From: Roridomyces roridus
Taxonomy: Eukaryota > Basidiomycota > Agaricomycetes > Agaricales > Mycenaceae
Assembly (NCBI GenBank): GCA_029378245.1
Contig: JARKIF010000038.1
Span: 248,001 to 312,000 of the forward strand
Length of the DNA stretch: 64,000 nt
Direction: 5' to 3'
Shown one piece after another: positions 21,369 through 31,958 of this stretch (its first letter is position 1; each line of letters begins with the position of its first letter). The notes beneath the pieces are model-generated. The model was given only the letters and a program-made list of their open reading frames with translations, did not search any database and was not told the origin of the DNA. The translations under genes and the position numbers were made by a program.

Positions 21369-22473
21369 ATGTCGGACCCGCGCCCCGTGGATTTCCTGCC
21401 TCAACTCATAACCTGGGCGATGTTCAACATATTCGCAACATGCGGCCTCGTCCCCCTTCTCCTCGTGACGCTCTACCTCCAGGGCCTGGACGCCAACGCG
21501 ACGCTCGTTAGCCTCGAGTTCATATTCATATTGACTTCAAGTAGCGCGTCGGCGCTTGTCTGGACGGGCCATGGGCTCGACCCCGACCCACCGTTCGGGC
21601 TGTGTCTTTGGAACGCGTCAGCGGTTATGGCAAATACGCCGCTGATGGCTGGGGCGGCGTTGGCTATTGTCACCAAGGTGTGGGGTACCACCATGTCGAT
21701 ATGGCACCCTCGTTGGCAACCGGTGATGAGCTGGATAACTTGGACACCATTCGTTCGTTCGTCAATTCTTGGGCGTATCATTCAACTCAATATTTTCCCC
21801 AGTTAATCTCGATACCCTTCCTGTTCGGGTGTCCCTTGTTGTTTACTGCCGTCGGGGTACATTTCAACCTCGATTTCTGGCGTGCGATACTAAGTAAGCA
21901 TTCTAGTTAGGCCTCAAGAACCGAGATCTTGTTTACCGAGGGTCTCCCTTCTACTGTTTACTCGACGTAGATTCACTGTGAGTCTGTTGAACTTCCTCAT
22001 TTCAACCAAAATGTGACTCGTACAGACAAATTCTATCATCCGCTTTCGGCGCAATCCTCACCTTCACTTCTCTCGTCCTGGCGGCGTGGACATCCGTCAA
22101 ACTGGTACGAACGCGCCGGCGTATCGGCTCGGCGCGGTTCTCGGCAGAGGATTCGAATGGCATCTCGTACGCATTCGTCCTGCGCGTCATTTTCTTTTCG
22201 CTCTTCGTCGGAGCTGCCTTTGTTTCTGGAATCGTCGCCCTCAACTCGTCTTTTGACGCTGTGATACCGGATATTGTCGTCGCCTCGTGTGGCGTTGGGG
22301 CGTTTTTCATTTTCGCATCCTCCAAGGTACTGATTCAACTGCCGAAAAGATAATATTCAATCGATTTGACAGGCCATCGTCCGATTCGTTTTCTTCTGCC
22401 GACGACATCCTTCGACAAGCAGCAGCTACACTCCTCAGGCGTCTCGCACGATTTCTGGATCAGCGCGTGACGT
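21369..22473 (+). CDS. seven-transmembrane protein, Agaricomycete GPCR-like family
   Basis: An integral membrane protein of unknown ligand. Spliced exons give about seven hydrophobic segments: LITWAMFNIFATCGLVPLLL, LVSLEFIFILTSSSASAL, ANTPLMAGAALAIVTKVW, ISIPFLFGCPLLFTAVG, ILSSAFGAILTFTSLVLAAW, FVLRVIFFSLFVGAAFVSGI and VVASCGVGAFFIFASS. A SPFYCLLDVDSL loop lies between segments 4 and 5. The short cytosolic end finishes PQASHDFWISA. Topology with a charged loop TRRRIGSARFSAEDSNGI resembles fungal 7TM receptors. It is not STE3 or Pth11 by motif. I begin at the ATG of MSDPRPVDF. Four or so introns of 50-85 nt were inferred. Confidence 0.68.
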
Positions 22474-22841
22474 TGGGCCCCCCGGATCTAGAGGTCGGTC
22501 GGCACCCGAGGTTTCGACACTGGGTCCCGGGGAGTTTGTGCTGTCGGTCCTCAACACAGACGGTAGTCCTAGTAGCAGTACACGCGGCGGTGATCATGCA
22601 GAGAGCTTGAAGATGGAGACGCAGGTGCGCATTACGCAGTTTTCTGAGATGGTTAGGGATGGAGTTGGTTGGGATGTTGAGAAGATAGCGTAGTATATAC
22701 TGTTGTAACATTCACCTTGCAAGTGCAAGGGCACTTACGGGAACGGCTACGTGCCAACTCGGAACCGGATTCTCACCCTCACGACCCTGACTCCAAAGAC
22801 AAAGAGCTCACGATCATTTCATCAACACGTTCTCCACCACC
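22474..22841. other. intergenic between 7TM and first GFA gene
   Basis: About 370 bp. An alternative 3' extension of the 7TM gene is possible in its first half; no other gene is visible. Confidence 0.4.
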
Positions 22842-25237
22842 ATGTCTGACTCTCCGACACTAGTCGAGTACCGCGGCAACTGCCACTGCGGCGCCTTCAA
22901 GTTCACGTTCAAGGCTCCGGAGATCAAGGAGACGTATGCTTGCAACTGCAGCATCTGCTACAAGGTCAGTGAGCTCTGTTCGTCGGCGCGGTACTTGGAC
23001 TGATTGAGTCGACTGCAGAATGCATACCTCTGGGGTTTTCCAAAGGATTTTGTCGCCGTGAAAGGGGACATTGAAACTACGCTCAAGAGCTATGAGTTTG
23101 CCAATCGCACGATGCAGCACAAGGTAAAGTTATCGCGGCTCAGATCTTGGGAGGATCTACTCATATCGGCGCAGTTCTGTGCGACCTGCGGGACTTCGGT
23201 CTTGGCGCGCACTGCAGATGGCAGTATTGGACTCAACGTACGCGCTATTCCATTCTCATTCCAGACCAACTCGAATCGGATGAACAACACAGCTTCGCAC
23301 TCTCGACAACTTTGACGCCACGGCGGTGCCTGTGGCAGCTACCGACGACGCTGGCGCCTCCAAGGAGCCGCTATACAATGTCCCGGAGCCCGTGAAAGTC
23401 GATGCCGTCCCGGAAGGAACGATCGTTTATCAAGGAAGCTGCCACTGCGGTGCTGTCCGCTACGCTCACTTGGCGTCCGAGGCACCCATCCGAGTCCTTA
23501 TTCTTAATCTGGAAAATTCGAAATGAATCCACCATTCAGCGAGACGGCTCTCCCCTGTCATCCCCGGAGATACACAACCGGTGGAATTTCGCCATAAATC
23601 AACGTCTTCGTCTGGACATTCTACTATCCCGGGCCCGGAACGGGCAACGTGCAAAGGTCAGCCCCGGCCTCGTCCTCGACACTTGGAGCTCCGTTCTCCG
23701 AGACGAGGACTCTCTCCCTAATAACTGGTTGGATTCTCCCAGGGTTTTAGTGGGTATCGAGCGCAGGGATCCCTCCCCACCTTCTCCCCGGCCCTCGGGC
23801 CGATTCAAGTTGGGACGAAACAGGTGAGTTCGTAGCCCCACACTGTTGCTTGCCGCTATGACAGTTCGTTTGTACAAATATTGATTAGCACGCGCGCTAA
23901 ACACACGCGCCTTCGGCTACCCAATTCGATGACACGTGAAACTACATACGAGAGACCACTGATCTCGGCACCATGCTCGGAGCCCAACTGCGAGCCAAGG
24001 CAGGTTGTACAATGCCAACACAATACGACCACGGGCACTGGGGACCTTGCCAGCGGCTGCCAGTTCCCAGCAACAAAGTGTCCCCATCGTCGAGACTCGA
24101 CAGGCCGAATCAAGCCGTGTTTTATCAAGACTCATATGATGGGTTGCGGGGTTGCGTTCCGTGCGGAAGAGGCGGAAGTTGATTTGTCGGCCGTGGGTCT
24201 CAGAATCATGAACCGTTGCCTGTGTGGTCGAGTCTACCGTCGAGGTGGTGAGTGTGGGAAGAAGAAAAGATTGACGGCAAGTGACGTAGCTAAGCGGTGC
24301 CGATCATTGTCCCTGTTTACCAGCTACCCAGCTGCTTACTAAACATTCTTCTTCTCCTCCGACACCGACCTTCGGGACGAGACCCTCACCAGCCCTCACC
24401 AGCCCTCACCCATCGGCGGCGCTTTACCGCGAGGCTACCTCAAACCTGTGGCACTTCCCCACGGACCTGGATGCTGCTCGGAGCGGGCTCATCCATCTCT
24501 GCACGGAGTCCTTTCGGTGGCAGGTCACCGGTGCCAGTGCGGGTCCCAATGGCGTTGGACATTTGGTGGGGAACTTGGTGGAGCGGGTATGGGCTGGCTG
24601 GGCAATAGCATCTGTAGCCAGTAGCTATAGTTATGTAATCTGCCGTCTGGGGTGTGCTCAAATGGGCGCGCGCGCTGGATGTCTAGCGCGCGTGCTAAAT
24701 CAATATTTGTACAAACGAACTGTCATAGCCGCTTCGTGCCTTGTGCATTTCCCTGGGCGGTGGGTACTCTTTCTCTCCTTGGAGGGCTGAGCCCCTTCAT
24801 TCTTACGAGAGGCGGAGGTTAACCTATTGTTAATTGTCCAACTTTGCCCGTCTACGACGGGCGACCGAAAGGTCCGTACCACCAAAAAAAAAAAAAGAAG
24901 CGACCGAGTGCAATTGCAGCATCTGCCACCGGGTGCGTCGACTTTTCAATCTATCAATCACACTTGACTATTCATCCAGCACGGAATAGCGTGGATCTAC
25001 CCCGACACGCCCACAGTCGTCTTTGAAGGCCTGGACTCGTTGGTGGAGTACAAGTTTGCCGAGAAGTGGCGCTTGCAGGGATTTTGTGGTGTTTGTGGCG
25101 TGCATGTCCGCGAGAGATTCACCAAGGAGGGCAAGGATCACCGGTATGGGTTGAACATCCGCACGATGAATGGTGGGGTGAATGTCGTGGACCTCACCAT
25201 AAAGAAGCTGGATGGGAAAGCACTGTTGCCGGCATAA
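22842..25237 (+). pseudogene. double GFA-domain protein gene split by a 1.4-kb insertion
   Basis: GFA/CENP-V-type zinc-binding proteins use a C-x-C, C-x2-C, C-x2-C set. The first domain is intact: YRGNCHCGAFKFTFKAPEI, CNCSICYK, then FCATCGTSV, with introns 22975-23018, 23124-23174 and 23237-23292. A linker follows and the second domain begins GTIVYQGSCHCGAVRYAHLA, which breaks near 23485. Its continuation, ECNCSICHR (intron) HGIAWIYPDTPTVVF, FCGVCGVHVRERF and LNIRTMNGGVNVVDL, resumes near 24898 and ends at 25237. The intact order is shown by the neighbouring paralogue at 25814. In-frame stops in the insertion would truncate the product after the first domain. The insertion ends in a run of 13 A just before the resumed exon. 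A one-domain protein could still be made. Confidence 0.85.
23857..24727. mobile_element. MITE-like element with 43-bp terminal inverted repeats, nested in the GFA gene insertion
   Basis: TATGACAGTTCGTTTGTACA at the left end is mirrored by TGTACAAACGAACTGTCATA at the right end. The inverted match continues through ATATTGATTAGCACGCGCGC with one inserted base. Flanking direct repeat GCCGC is at 23852-23856 and 24728-24732, a possible 5-bp target duplication. No transposase is inside. The sequences on either side (23486-23851 and 24733-24894) are also foreign to the GFA gene, so this element sits inside an older insertion that carries a poly(A) end. Confidence 0.8.
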
Positions 25238-25813
25238 GATGCAGGTTGGTGAAGGGAGGGTGACGAGAGATTAGGGATTTGTACAACATGGAATTCAATT
25301 CTCAATGAGGTTTCTGCGTAACTGCAGGAGGACCAGACTACTTAAAGCGAGGTGGGGAAGTTGGGGAAGGGTGGAACGAATTTGTCGGAAAGTAAGCAGT
25401 GAGTAATAGAGGGACGTCGATCCGTACCCCGTGAATTCGAATTTTAGCAGCCGAAACGCGTCGAGACAGCAGCATGGACTGGGAGTGTTCACTGTTGCCA
25501 GTTTAGTTAGTTTCGGCCGACGGCTCCGACTTCGTATCATGATGTCATCACATCTTCTCTTCGACCTCCATGTCCGCCTATCTGGTCTGAAAGCTTTCAG
25601 CTGAAAAGGAGGCTCACTGTCTTCGCCGAATTGCATCCCAGGAAAACACACAATGTCCCGATTTTCCTCGAGAATCTCAGACTCTGGAGAAAGCAAGCTC
25701 CGATGCGCCCATATGGAGTCTGGCGTCTATCGAGTCATTCAGAGGCACTAGCGCCGACTTGGACCGACGATTCCGAAGATAAAAAGCGGCGTCGGACGTA
25801 CCTGCCAACCCCC
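25238..25813. other. intergenic between the two GFA genes
   Basis: About 575 bp. It holds the promoter of the second GFA gene; short frames on both strands have no recognised domain. Confidence 0.5.
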
Positions 25814-26797
25814 ATGTCTACACCCTCCCTCGTCGAGTACAAGGGTAATTGCCATTGCACGGCCTTCAAGTTCATCTTCAAAGCCCCGGAGATCAAGCAG
25901 GCTTTCGTTTGCACTTGCAGTATCTGCTATAAGGTGCGTCGAGCGATCCGAGTGTTTGGTATTCACTGAATGCATGTGGGTAGAATGGTTACCTGTGGGG
26001 CTTCCCTTCGGAGGGCGCGGTGGATGTCGTCAAAGGCGGTACGGAGAGCACGCTAAAGAGCTACCAATTCGGAAATTGCACTCACAAAGTATGTTCGCAT
26101 ATATCGGAATTTCAGGATATTGACCTCGTCGTAGTTCTGCCCCACTTGCGGCACATCCGTCATGGCATACCTCGCAGACGGTACAATTGCGATTAACGTA
26201 CGCTTTCGTTCCTGTGAGAAGCCGCGCTAACACCCAGGTCAGCTTCGAACCTTGCACGAATTTGACGCCACAGCACTCCCTCAAACCGTCCGTGACAACG
26301 GCGCCAAGGAGCCTGTTAACCGGTAGATGTCGGGCCTGTTCCCGCAGGAGCGATCATATACCAAGGGAGCTGCCAATGCGAAGCCGTGCGCTACGCGCAA
26401 CTCGCATCAGAGCCACTTCAAGAGGCAAAGGAGTGTAATTGCAGTATCTGCCATAGAGTGCGTCAAGCCCTTTCTAATTTTTCTCGGCTACTAAACATAC
26501 AGACAGGATGCAGCATTGTGGATCTACCCCGGCACTCCTACAGTCATCTTCGCCGGCCTCACTTCTCTGACCGAATACACTTTCGGCCTCGGACGCACGT
26601 ACCACGGATTTTGCGGTTCTTGTGGCGTCTCCATCCGAGAGAGGTTCGTCAATAATTCGGAGGGTGGGCGGGACAGGACGCGTAAAGTTGCGTTGAATGT
26701 CCGTACGATGAGTGGAGTGGATTTGGGTCAGCTGAAGATTAAGAAGCATGACGGTAGGCTTGGATCAAAGGCAGGGCCGTACGATGCGGGGTGGTAG
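25814..26797 (+). CDS. double GFA-domain (CENP-V/GFA) protein, paralogue of the split gene
   Basis: Two consecutive GFA-type zinc-binding domains, five exons (introns 25934-25983, 26089-26134, 26198-26242 and 26458-26506). Domain 1: VEYKGNCHCTAFKFIFKAPE, CTCSICYK, FCPTCGTSVMAYLADG. Domain 2: IIYQGSCQCEAVRYAQLASE, CNCSICHR, IYPGTPTVIFAGL, FCGSCGVSIRERF. GFA proteins are annotated as glutathione-dependent formaldehyde-activating, but the real substrate of most is unknown. Between the domains the frame reads into TAG (about 26322). Dropping one base restores VDVGPVPAGAI in line with the paralogue's VDAVPEGTI. So there is either an unrecognised small intron, a base error, or a frameshift that leaves only domain 1. 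The C-terminus carries an extra basic tail. Confidence 0.78.
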
Positions 26798-28256
26798 AAC
26801 TTGCAATTGGAATTTACGTCGCCGTGGCTGCAGTGGACTGTGCGGCGAGTCGGAGTTCAAATGGCCCTGTGATTCGCTGTCGTTCCCGGGACGAGCTCCT
26901 TTACCCTCAATCTTGACCATTCATACCTCCATAATAGGCGTGTTCGAGGGGCGGCCAACTGGGCCAAGGCGTTGTATGTATGGCTTGATTCGGCTGCGTA
27001 CTCGGTCGCTTACCAGGATATCCAGACAATATGTGGCTTACATAACCTGAGGTCTCTCCTTCCTTTTCACGATCTTCATCCATCGACATCACCAAAACGT
27101 GGAGAAACAAATATGGCCATATCCGGCCATATTTGGCTCGTCAGCACGTATGGACCGTCTGCCTGATGAAAAATTGGGACGCCCATATTTAAGATCTAAT
27201 TCCTGTGTATGGCTCATCCAGCCTGATGAAAATAAAAGAGCCAGACGTCTATAGAGCCAGCCGATGATTTTGGAGCAGACCAGTTCCCCCAGCTCTCGCA
27301 CACAGAAGGTGAAGAAAATCAAATATATTGGCAGTGTGACGACAGAAATACTATCTAAAGAAGTCGGGAGTACGGCGCTCGGAGCGCAGCCGCATAGACG
27401 GCTGCTGCGAGGGAAAGGCCCGGGGCAGCGCCGGCCTCTTCGGAAATGGGTGCGACTCCAGGATTTGACTAGGTGCTTGAAATTGGAGTAACAGAAGCGA
27501 ATCAAGCAAGCGATGACTTGCTGCCAAAGGAGTCGGACTTGAAGAATGAGGAGTTGATTGATGGGTTACGGTGCCGACCCAATGCCGACCTCAATCTCTC
27601 ACATTAATTAGCCCAAGTCATTAGTAGAGATGCCCATATGAGTCGATGGCCGGCGGATGCCTGAATAACTGCCGGAGGGGCGGCTGCTATTCCCTCCTGA
27701 AGGCATGCTCAGCCGGACGACGGCTCATATGCCCTGAGGTGCCATGGTCGGCCGGACCAAGGCCTGACGTGCCCTGACATGGACCATCAGGTCGGCCGAT
27801 CAATGTTCGGTCTTATTAAGGAGCCCATGTTTTGGTGATGGACGATTCTGAACCAGGTCCAGTGAAATCGAAAGAGCGCCAAATCCGACTCCGACTCATC
27901 GACTCAAGACGCAGCCATTGGGGCATGAAAGAGGTTCTCGTGAGTGTCAATCGACCTGGAGAATTATGCAATGACTTGCCAGTGGCTGCCGCAGCTCTGC
28001 ATTTGATGCACCGAACAACGTTGGAACACGTCAAATACTACCTGAAGCATAGGCGTCCCGTGCACCTTCGTCCACTACCGGCTTGAATGAGCCATTCCCC
28101 AGATACGGAATTCGGATTACGCACCAGTTATGAGGCACAGTGGAGGAGGATGATCGTCACAGCTTAAAGACTTGAAGACACTTCGCCAGCAAGATAGAAG
28201 GGAAAAAAAGATAGAATTCGCCCAAGGATCGCCAAAAAGAGTACATACTTGATACA
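26798..28256. other. intergenic 1.4 kb with palindromes; right part is one arm of an inverted duplication
   Basis: No gene is supported. A perfect 11-bp hairpin (CAAATATGGCC at 27108-27118, GGCCATATTTG at 27125-27135) lies near its middle, and GCCTGATGAAAA occurs twice just after (about 27161 and 27220). GGCCGGN-type words recur from 27640 to 27810. From about 27868 on, the sequence is the inverted copy of 44430-44850, the 3' flank of the second transaldolase. Confidence 0.6.
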
Positions 28257-29840
28257 TTACGCCTTCTTCAAATCCGCAATAGCCGCCTCAATCAACGCCT
28301 TGCTCCTCAACTCCCCACCCTTGAACAGCTCCAGCGCCTCATACAACCGCTGCTTCGTCGCGGGGTCCCTCTCAATCGCATCCTGCAACGCCTTGCCGTT
28401 GTCCGCCAGATAGTCGATGTCGGTCGACGCGCGCACGCCGTCCCACTCTGGCTTGATGGGATCCGTCTTGGAGACGTTGGCCAGACGCTCCGGGGTGGGC
28501 CGCGCGTTCTCGTAAGGTTTGGTCATGTCGACCTTCGGGACGCCCGGGATGCGGGCAGAAGGAGAAGGCGTGGCCGGGAGGGCGGCAAGCTGGGCGAGGA
28601 CTTCGGCGGAGATGGTAGCGTGGTGCATCTCCATCTCACCACAAGCCATGGCCTCCTGCCAGGAGATGAAACTGCATTAATGTCAGAACTGGGGGAGGAG
28701 TGTGAAGACGAGGAAGCGTACCTGGCGGACTTGATCATGGGCTGCGGCTTTCCGGTCTCCTTGTACAGGCGCTTGTAGGTCTCCATGATCTGGATCAGGC
28801 GGCTCGACATGGTGTGCTTGGTAGCCGGGTCCTCGGACTCGGGCCAGATGCTGTGGTCGGCGTGGGCGCGAACCTCTGCAGGGAAATGAGAGGGATGTCA
28901 AAGACGCAGCAGTCAGTACACACCATTGTAATAAGGGCTGATGTAGAGACAGCCGGCCTGGCTAGATGCGATGGCCTGCTCGAGCGAGAAGAGGGAGGTG
29001 CCGAGTGTGCGGATGCCCTCCTTGAGCAGGATGGGTCCTGCATTCATTGCAGGGCCCGTGGCGGGAATCTTGATGCAGAAACGAGATCTGGGCGCGAGGT
29101 CAGAAATGAAAAGACTCGGGCGGAACAAACGTACTTGTCGATTCCGACTTTTGCGAACTCGACGGCGTAGCGACGAGCGTGATCCACGACCTCTGCAATG
29201 AATATAATGGGAATGGAAGGTGGGATGAGACAGAACCACGCACTCTGGGTATCATACGCGTGGAAAGGCGAGGTCTGGAGTAGGACGCGGCCCTGGATGT
29301 TGTCGATGTTGGCAGCGCAGATGAGCACCGACTGGACGAATATAAGAACCAGGAGACTAAAGAAAAAGACGACTCACGATACGGTCAAGCACGGCCTCCC
29401 ATCCCTTGTCGCCGTACTCTTTCACCGCGGTGAGGAACATCTCGCGGTTCTCGGGGACCTGCATCTGCTCGTTGACGAGGAGCTGGTTGCTCGTCATGTT
29501 GTGCGGGACGATGGGAAGACTCTTGGCGACTTTGGGGTCCATCGAGTCGACGTCGACGTTCATTTGGGTTTCGAGGACTTCGAGGAGATTAGACATGGTG
29601 ATTGGGCTGGATGAGTTGGGCTGAGGAACGGTGCCATTTTTAAAGGCTGAACGGCCTGCGCAGGGGTAAAGAGCGGCCTGTACAGTTGGGTACACGCAGG
29701 GCTCCCGGTCGAGATGGCGGTTCGGAGCAAGGATGAGCGGATCAAACGAGCCGCCTTCTTGCTCTCTCATTCTCTCTGTCCATGGCCCACACAGGTCACC
29801 CTCCCCGGACCCACACCCCTTCAATAATTCCAGAGAGTCC
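27868..29840 (-). repeat. inverted segmental duplication, arm 1 (transaldolase segment)
   Basis: On the minus strand this segment matches 42858-44850 on the plus strand, including the transaldolase gene, its introns, about 230 bp of promoter and about 400 bp of 3' flank. Matching flank words include GGTGTGGGTCCGGGG upstream and CCAGTTATGAGGCACAGTGG downstream. Introns differ more than exons, as expected of a duplication under selection. Confidence 0.85.
28257..29595 (-). CDS. transaldolase-family protein (copy 1)
   Basis: Class I aldolase of the transaldolase/fructose-6-phosphate aldolase type, about 350 residues in six exons. The N-terminal part has VDVDSMDPKVAKSLP followed by NMTSNQLLV, matching the family's DTMD/SNQ signature. 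SVLICAANIDNIQGRVLLQT supplies the next strand. SRFCIKIPATGPAMNAGPIL contains the expected Schiff-base Lys. LGTSLFSLEQAIASSQAGC and YISPYYN complete the barrel. The C-terminal exon of 130 residues is longer than in bacterial enzymes. All exons are open and near-identical to copy 2 at 43095. Central pentose-phosphate role or a specialised aldol reaction cannot be separated. Its position in a duplicated block with an A-T-R reductase makes a specialised role conceivable. Confidence 0.85.
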
Positions 29841-30047
29841 AATTTGACCGCCTTTCGGAGCCTTTCGGAGCCTTTCTTGAAACCCTCGTTCCCCAGTCAT
29901 ATGCTGCACCTTCTTCACGACACGCCTCTTCCTTTCTCATGAACAAGGCCCTGTCCTCGTGGCTAGTTTCCGAAACCTTCGGTGCTTGGTCAAACCGTGT
30001 TTCCCGCGTTAGTCATAAATCTAAGCCACCACCAACGGATGAGAGCC

Positions 30048-30681
30048 ATGGCGTCGGAGAAGATTTTCTTGGTTGTCGGCGCCCCTCCTTCAAGAGCTCG
30101 TTAGCGCCCCTAACGTCAAGGCCATGGGCACCATCCCCGCTCGAAACACCATCCTTACCGTCCCGAACAGCTCCATCCCCACTCTCGACGACTCGGACGA
30201 CGACTCGGTCCAACAAGCAGCCTCACACATCCCCGAGCTCGGCACTCTCATCGTAAATGCAGGCGTAGGCAAATACGAGCCCGTCACGATCAGTCCCACC
30301 ACAGCACTGGCCTCCTGCCTCGACGTTAATCTCCTAGGCGCCCACCGCACTATCTGCGCGTCCTCCTCGCACGCACAACGCGTCGCATCATCCTCATCTC
30401 CTCTTCCAACGGGTCGACCACGATGCAGGCCACGCCAGGAACGCTCGGACTGTCAGGGTTATACGCCGTCTCAAAGGCGGCGCTCAGCATGCTCACGGTG
30501 CAGACGCACATACCGTCGTCCCTATACATCCAGGGTGGGTCAAGGACATGGCTCGAACGCTGGCACCCGGGGCATGCCACCTGCGACGTCGGCGAAGACG
30601 ATTCTCGAGCTGGTGCAGGGTTTGAAAACGGAGGACAGTGCGACGTTTTTCCAGTTTGACGGGGAGAAGTTGCCATGGTAG
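30048..30681 (+). pseudogene. decayed SDR, paralogue of the gene at 1764
   Basis: Starts like the intact SDR (MASEKIFLVVGA) but the cofactor-loop codons (SRGIGLA in the intact copy) are deleted, shifting frame at about 30085. The frame then matches again (LLQELVSAPNVKAMGTIPAR, DDSDDDSVQQAASHIPELGT, IVNAGVGKYEPV). Near 30350 it shifts once more. ATPGTLGLSGLYAVSKAALS holds the old YxxxK region in another frame, and after that HIPSS-like sequence hides a TVVPIHPGWVKDM in a third frame. The end PPATSAKTILELVQGLKTED and FDGEKLPW is again aligned. At least three frame changes and loss of the nucleotide-binding loop make function very unlikely. Confidence 0.88.
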
Positions 30682-30759
30682 GTGTGTACGATACATGATT
30701 GGAGAACATATCAATCATAATCGTATCATTCGCTTGGTCATAAAACCTCTATTTCCTCC

Positions 30760-31335
30760 CTACAAAATATCCTCCGAGTCCCCCTTCCCTTCCAACTCCC
30801 CGCTTGAAACACCCGCATGGATAACAAACGGCTCCATCGACCCAAACTCAAGGTTGAGCGCAGGCAACCGCTTCTTGGAAGGCCTGGGGCACGGAGTCGA
30901 CGTGAACAACGCAGGGTCGACGTCGCCGACGACGAATTGGGACCCTCCGCGGGGCTCGACGAGAGGCGGGAGCACCGGCGGTGTGCGCTCGCGAACCGGA
31001 GTGCGCGGAGTGCGTGGGCTCCGGTTCCAGATGTTCAATGCCTCTCCGGGGACGTCGCGGTGCGAAGGACGTCTCAGGCGAAGTGGAGGAGGGCGAATTT
31101 GTTCTTGGGATTCGTCTATTGGGTGAGGTGAGATCCAACGGGACAGAGCAAGTTGAAGGTAGGACAAACCTTCGTCGTGCGAAACGGATGGGAAAGTTCT
31201 TGTGACTGGGGAAGGAGTGCTAGTACTGCTGGGGAAATGATGAGCGACCCGTCCCGCTACAAAGTGAACAACACACCTTTCCAACATTTCCCGGAAAAGT
31301 TTCGCGTTCTTGGGGTTGCGAGCGAGGAGAGCCAT
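30760..31335 (-). CDS. hypothetical protein, Pro/Arg-rich
   Basis: An open frame of 191 residues beginning MALLARNPKNAKLFREMLER. No known domain is seen. A central region is rich in Pro and Arg (NRSPRTPRTPVRERTPPVLP) and looks disordered. Potential GT-AG pairs could remove two stretches (for example after MLERC and after SVSHDE), so the true protein may be shorter. It is convergent with the SDR pseudogene. Moderate coding character only. Confidence 0.4.
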   Translation of the reverse strand: MALLARNPKNAKLFREMLERCVVHFVAGRVAHHFPSSTSTPSPVTRTFPSVSHDEGLSYLQLALSRWISPHPIDESQEQIRPPPLRLRRPSHRDVPGEALNIWNRSPRTPRTPVRERTPPVLPPLVEPRGGSQFVVGDVDPALFTSTPCPRPSKKRLPALNLEFGSMEPFVIHAGVSSGELEGKGDSEDIL

Positions 31336-31738
31336 TGAGGATATCGGTAGAGCTTTCTTGAGGAGGATGCGCTTTCATTTAGAACGAGGCGCGTTTTATC
31401 TGACCGCGCTTTGACCTGGGATTAGGCGCTTTGATTTTGTGGGCACAAGCGCGGGTACAAGTACAATAATTGCGTTGGTCAGCAGATGGTTGCGCCGGTG
31501 AACGGATGGCCTTGGAGGTCCTAGAAAAGACCTCTCGGGATGACGGGAACAGCGCCCAGGCCGGTGCTAATTGTTCGTAGGCTTGTGCCACTTCGCTAAA
31601 GCTGCCGACCTTTTTGTCTTGGTAAACATTCCGCAGAGGCCGGATGTGATGAAAAGTAGACCAAGGGTGGCTTTGGCCAGACGCGGGAAGAAGAACAATG
31701 GCAAAATCCGGGTGGTCTTGAACCAAGACAAAATGAAA

Positions 31739-31833
31739 CGACACCTGTGCGATTCGAACACACGCGGAGAGACCCCAATGCCTAAGCCTCATAACATAGC
31801 AGGGCATCGCCTTAACCACTCGGCCAAAGTGTC
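31739..31833 (-). tRNA. tRNA-Ser (anticodon GCT) with 13-nt intron
   Basis: On the minus strand the acceptor stem is GACACTT/AGGTGTC (31827-31833 with 31740-31746) with discriminator G at 31739. The D-arm is GGCCGAGTGGTTAAGGC. The anticodon stem is ATGCC/GGCAT with anticodon GCT at 31798-31800. A 13-nt intron at 31784-31796 follows position 37. The long variable arm TGGGGTCTCTCCGC marks the type II structure of tRNA-Ser, and the T-arm is GTGTG-TTCGAAT-CGCAC. The spliced tRNA is 82 nt. Confidence 0.94.
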
Positions 31834-31958
31834 GCTGAATGGCGGGCAATCGATCATGTTTCATCCACATCATCCCTTATCTGTGCATCGAGTAGCCGAG
31901 AGTAGCCGACATTCCAAACTTCCCGCCATTCCCACGCCTTATCCTCCCGACCACAACG

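Noticed and set aside
21369..22473. STE3 pheromone receptor or Pth11-type receptor
   Set aside because: No CFEM domain and no STE3-like motif pattern; only general 7TM character is supported.
29198..29614. Plus-strand frames opposite transaldolase copy 1, mirrored by minus frames opposite copy 2
   Set aside because: Their repetition only reflects the inverted duplication; the transaldolase strand carries the family motifs.
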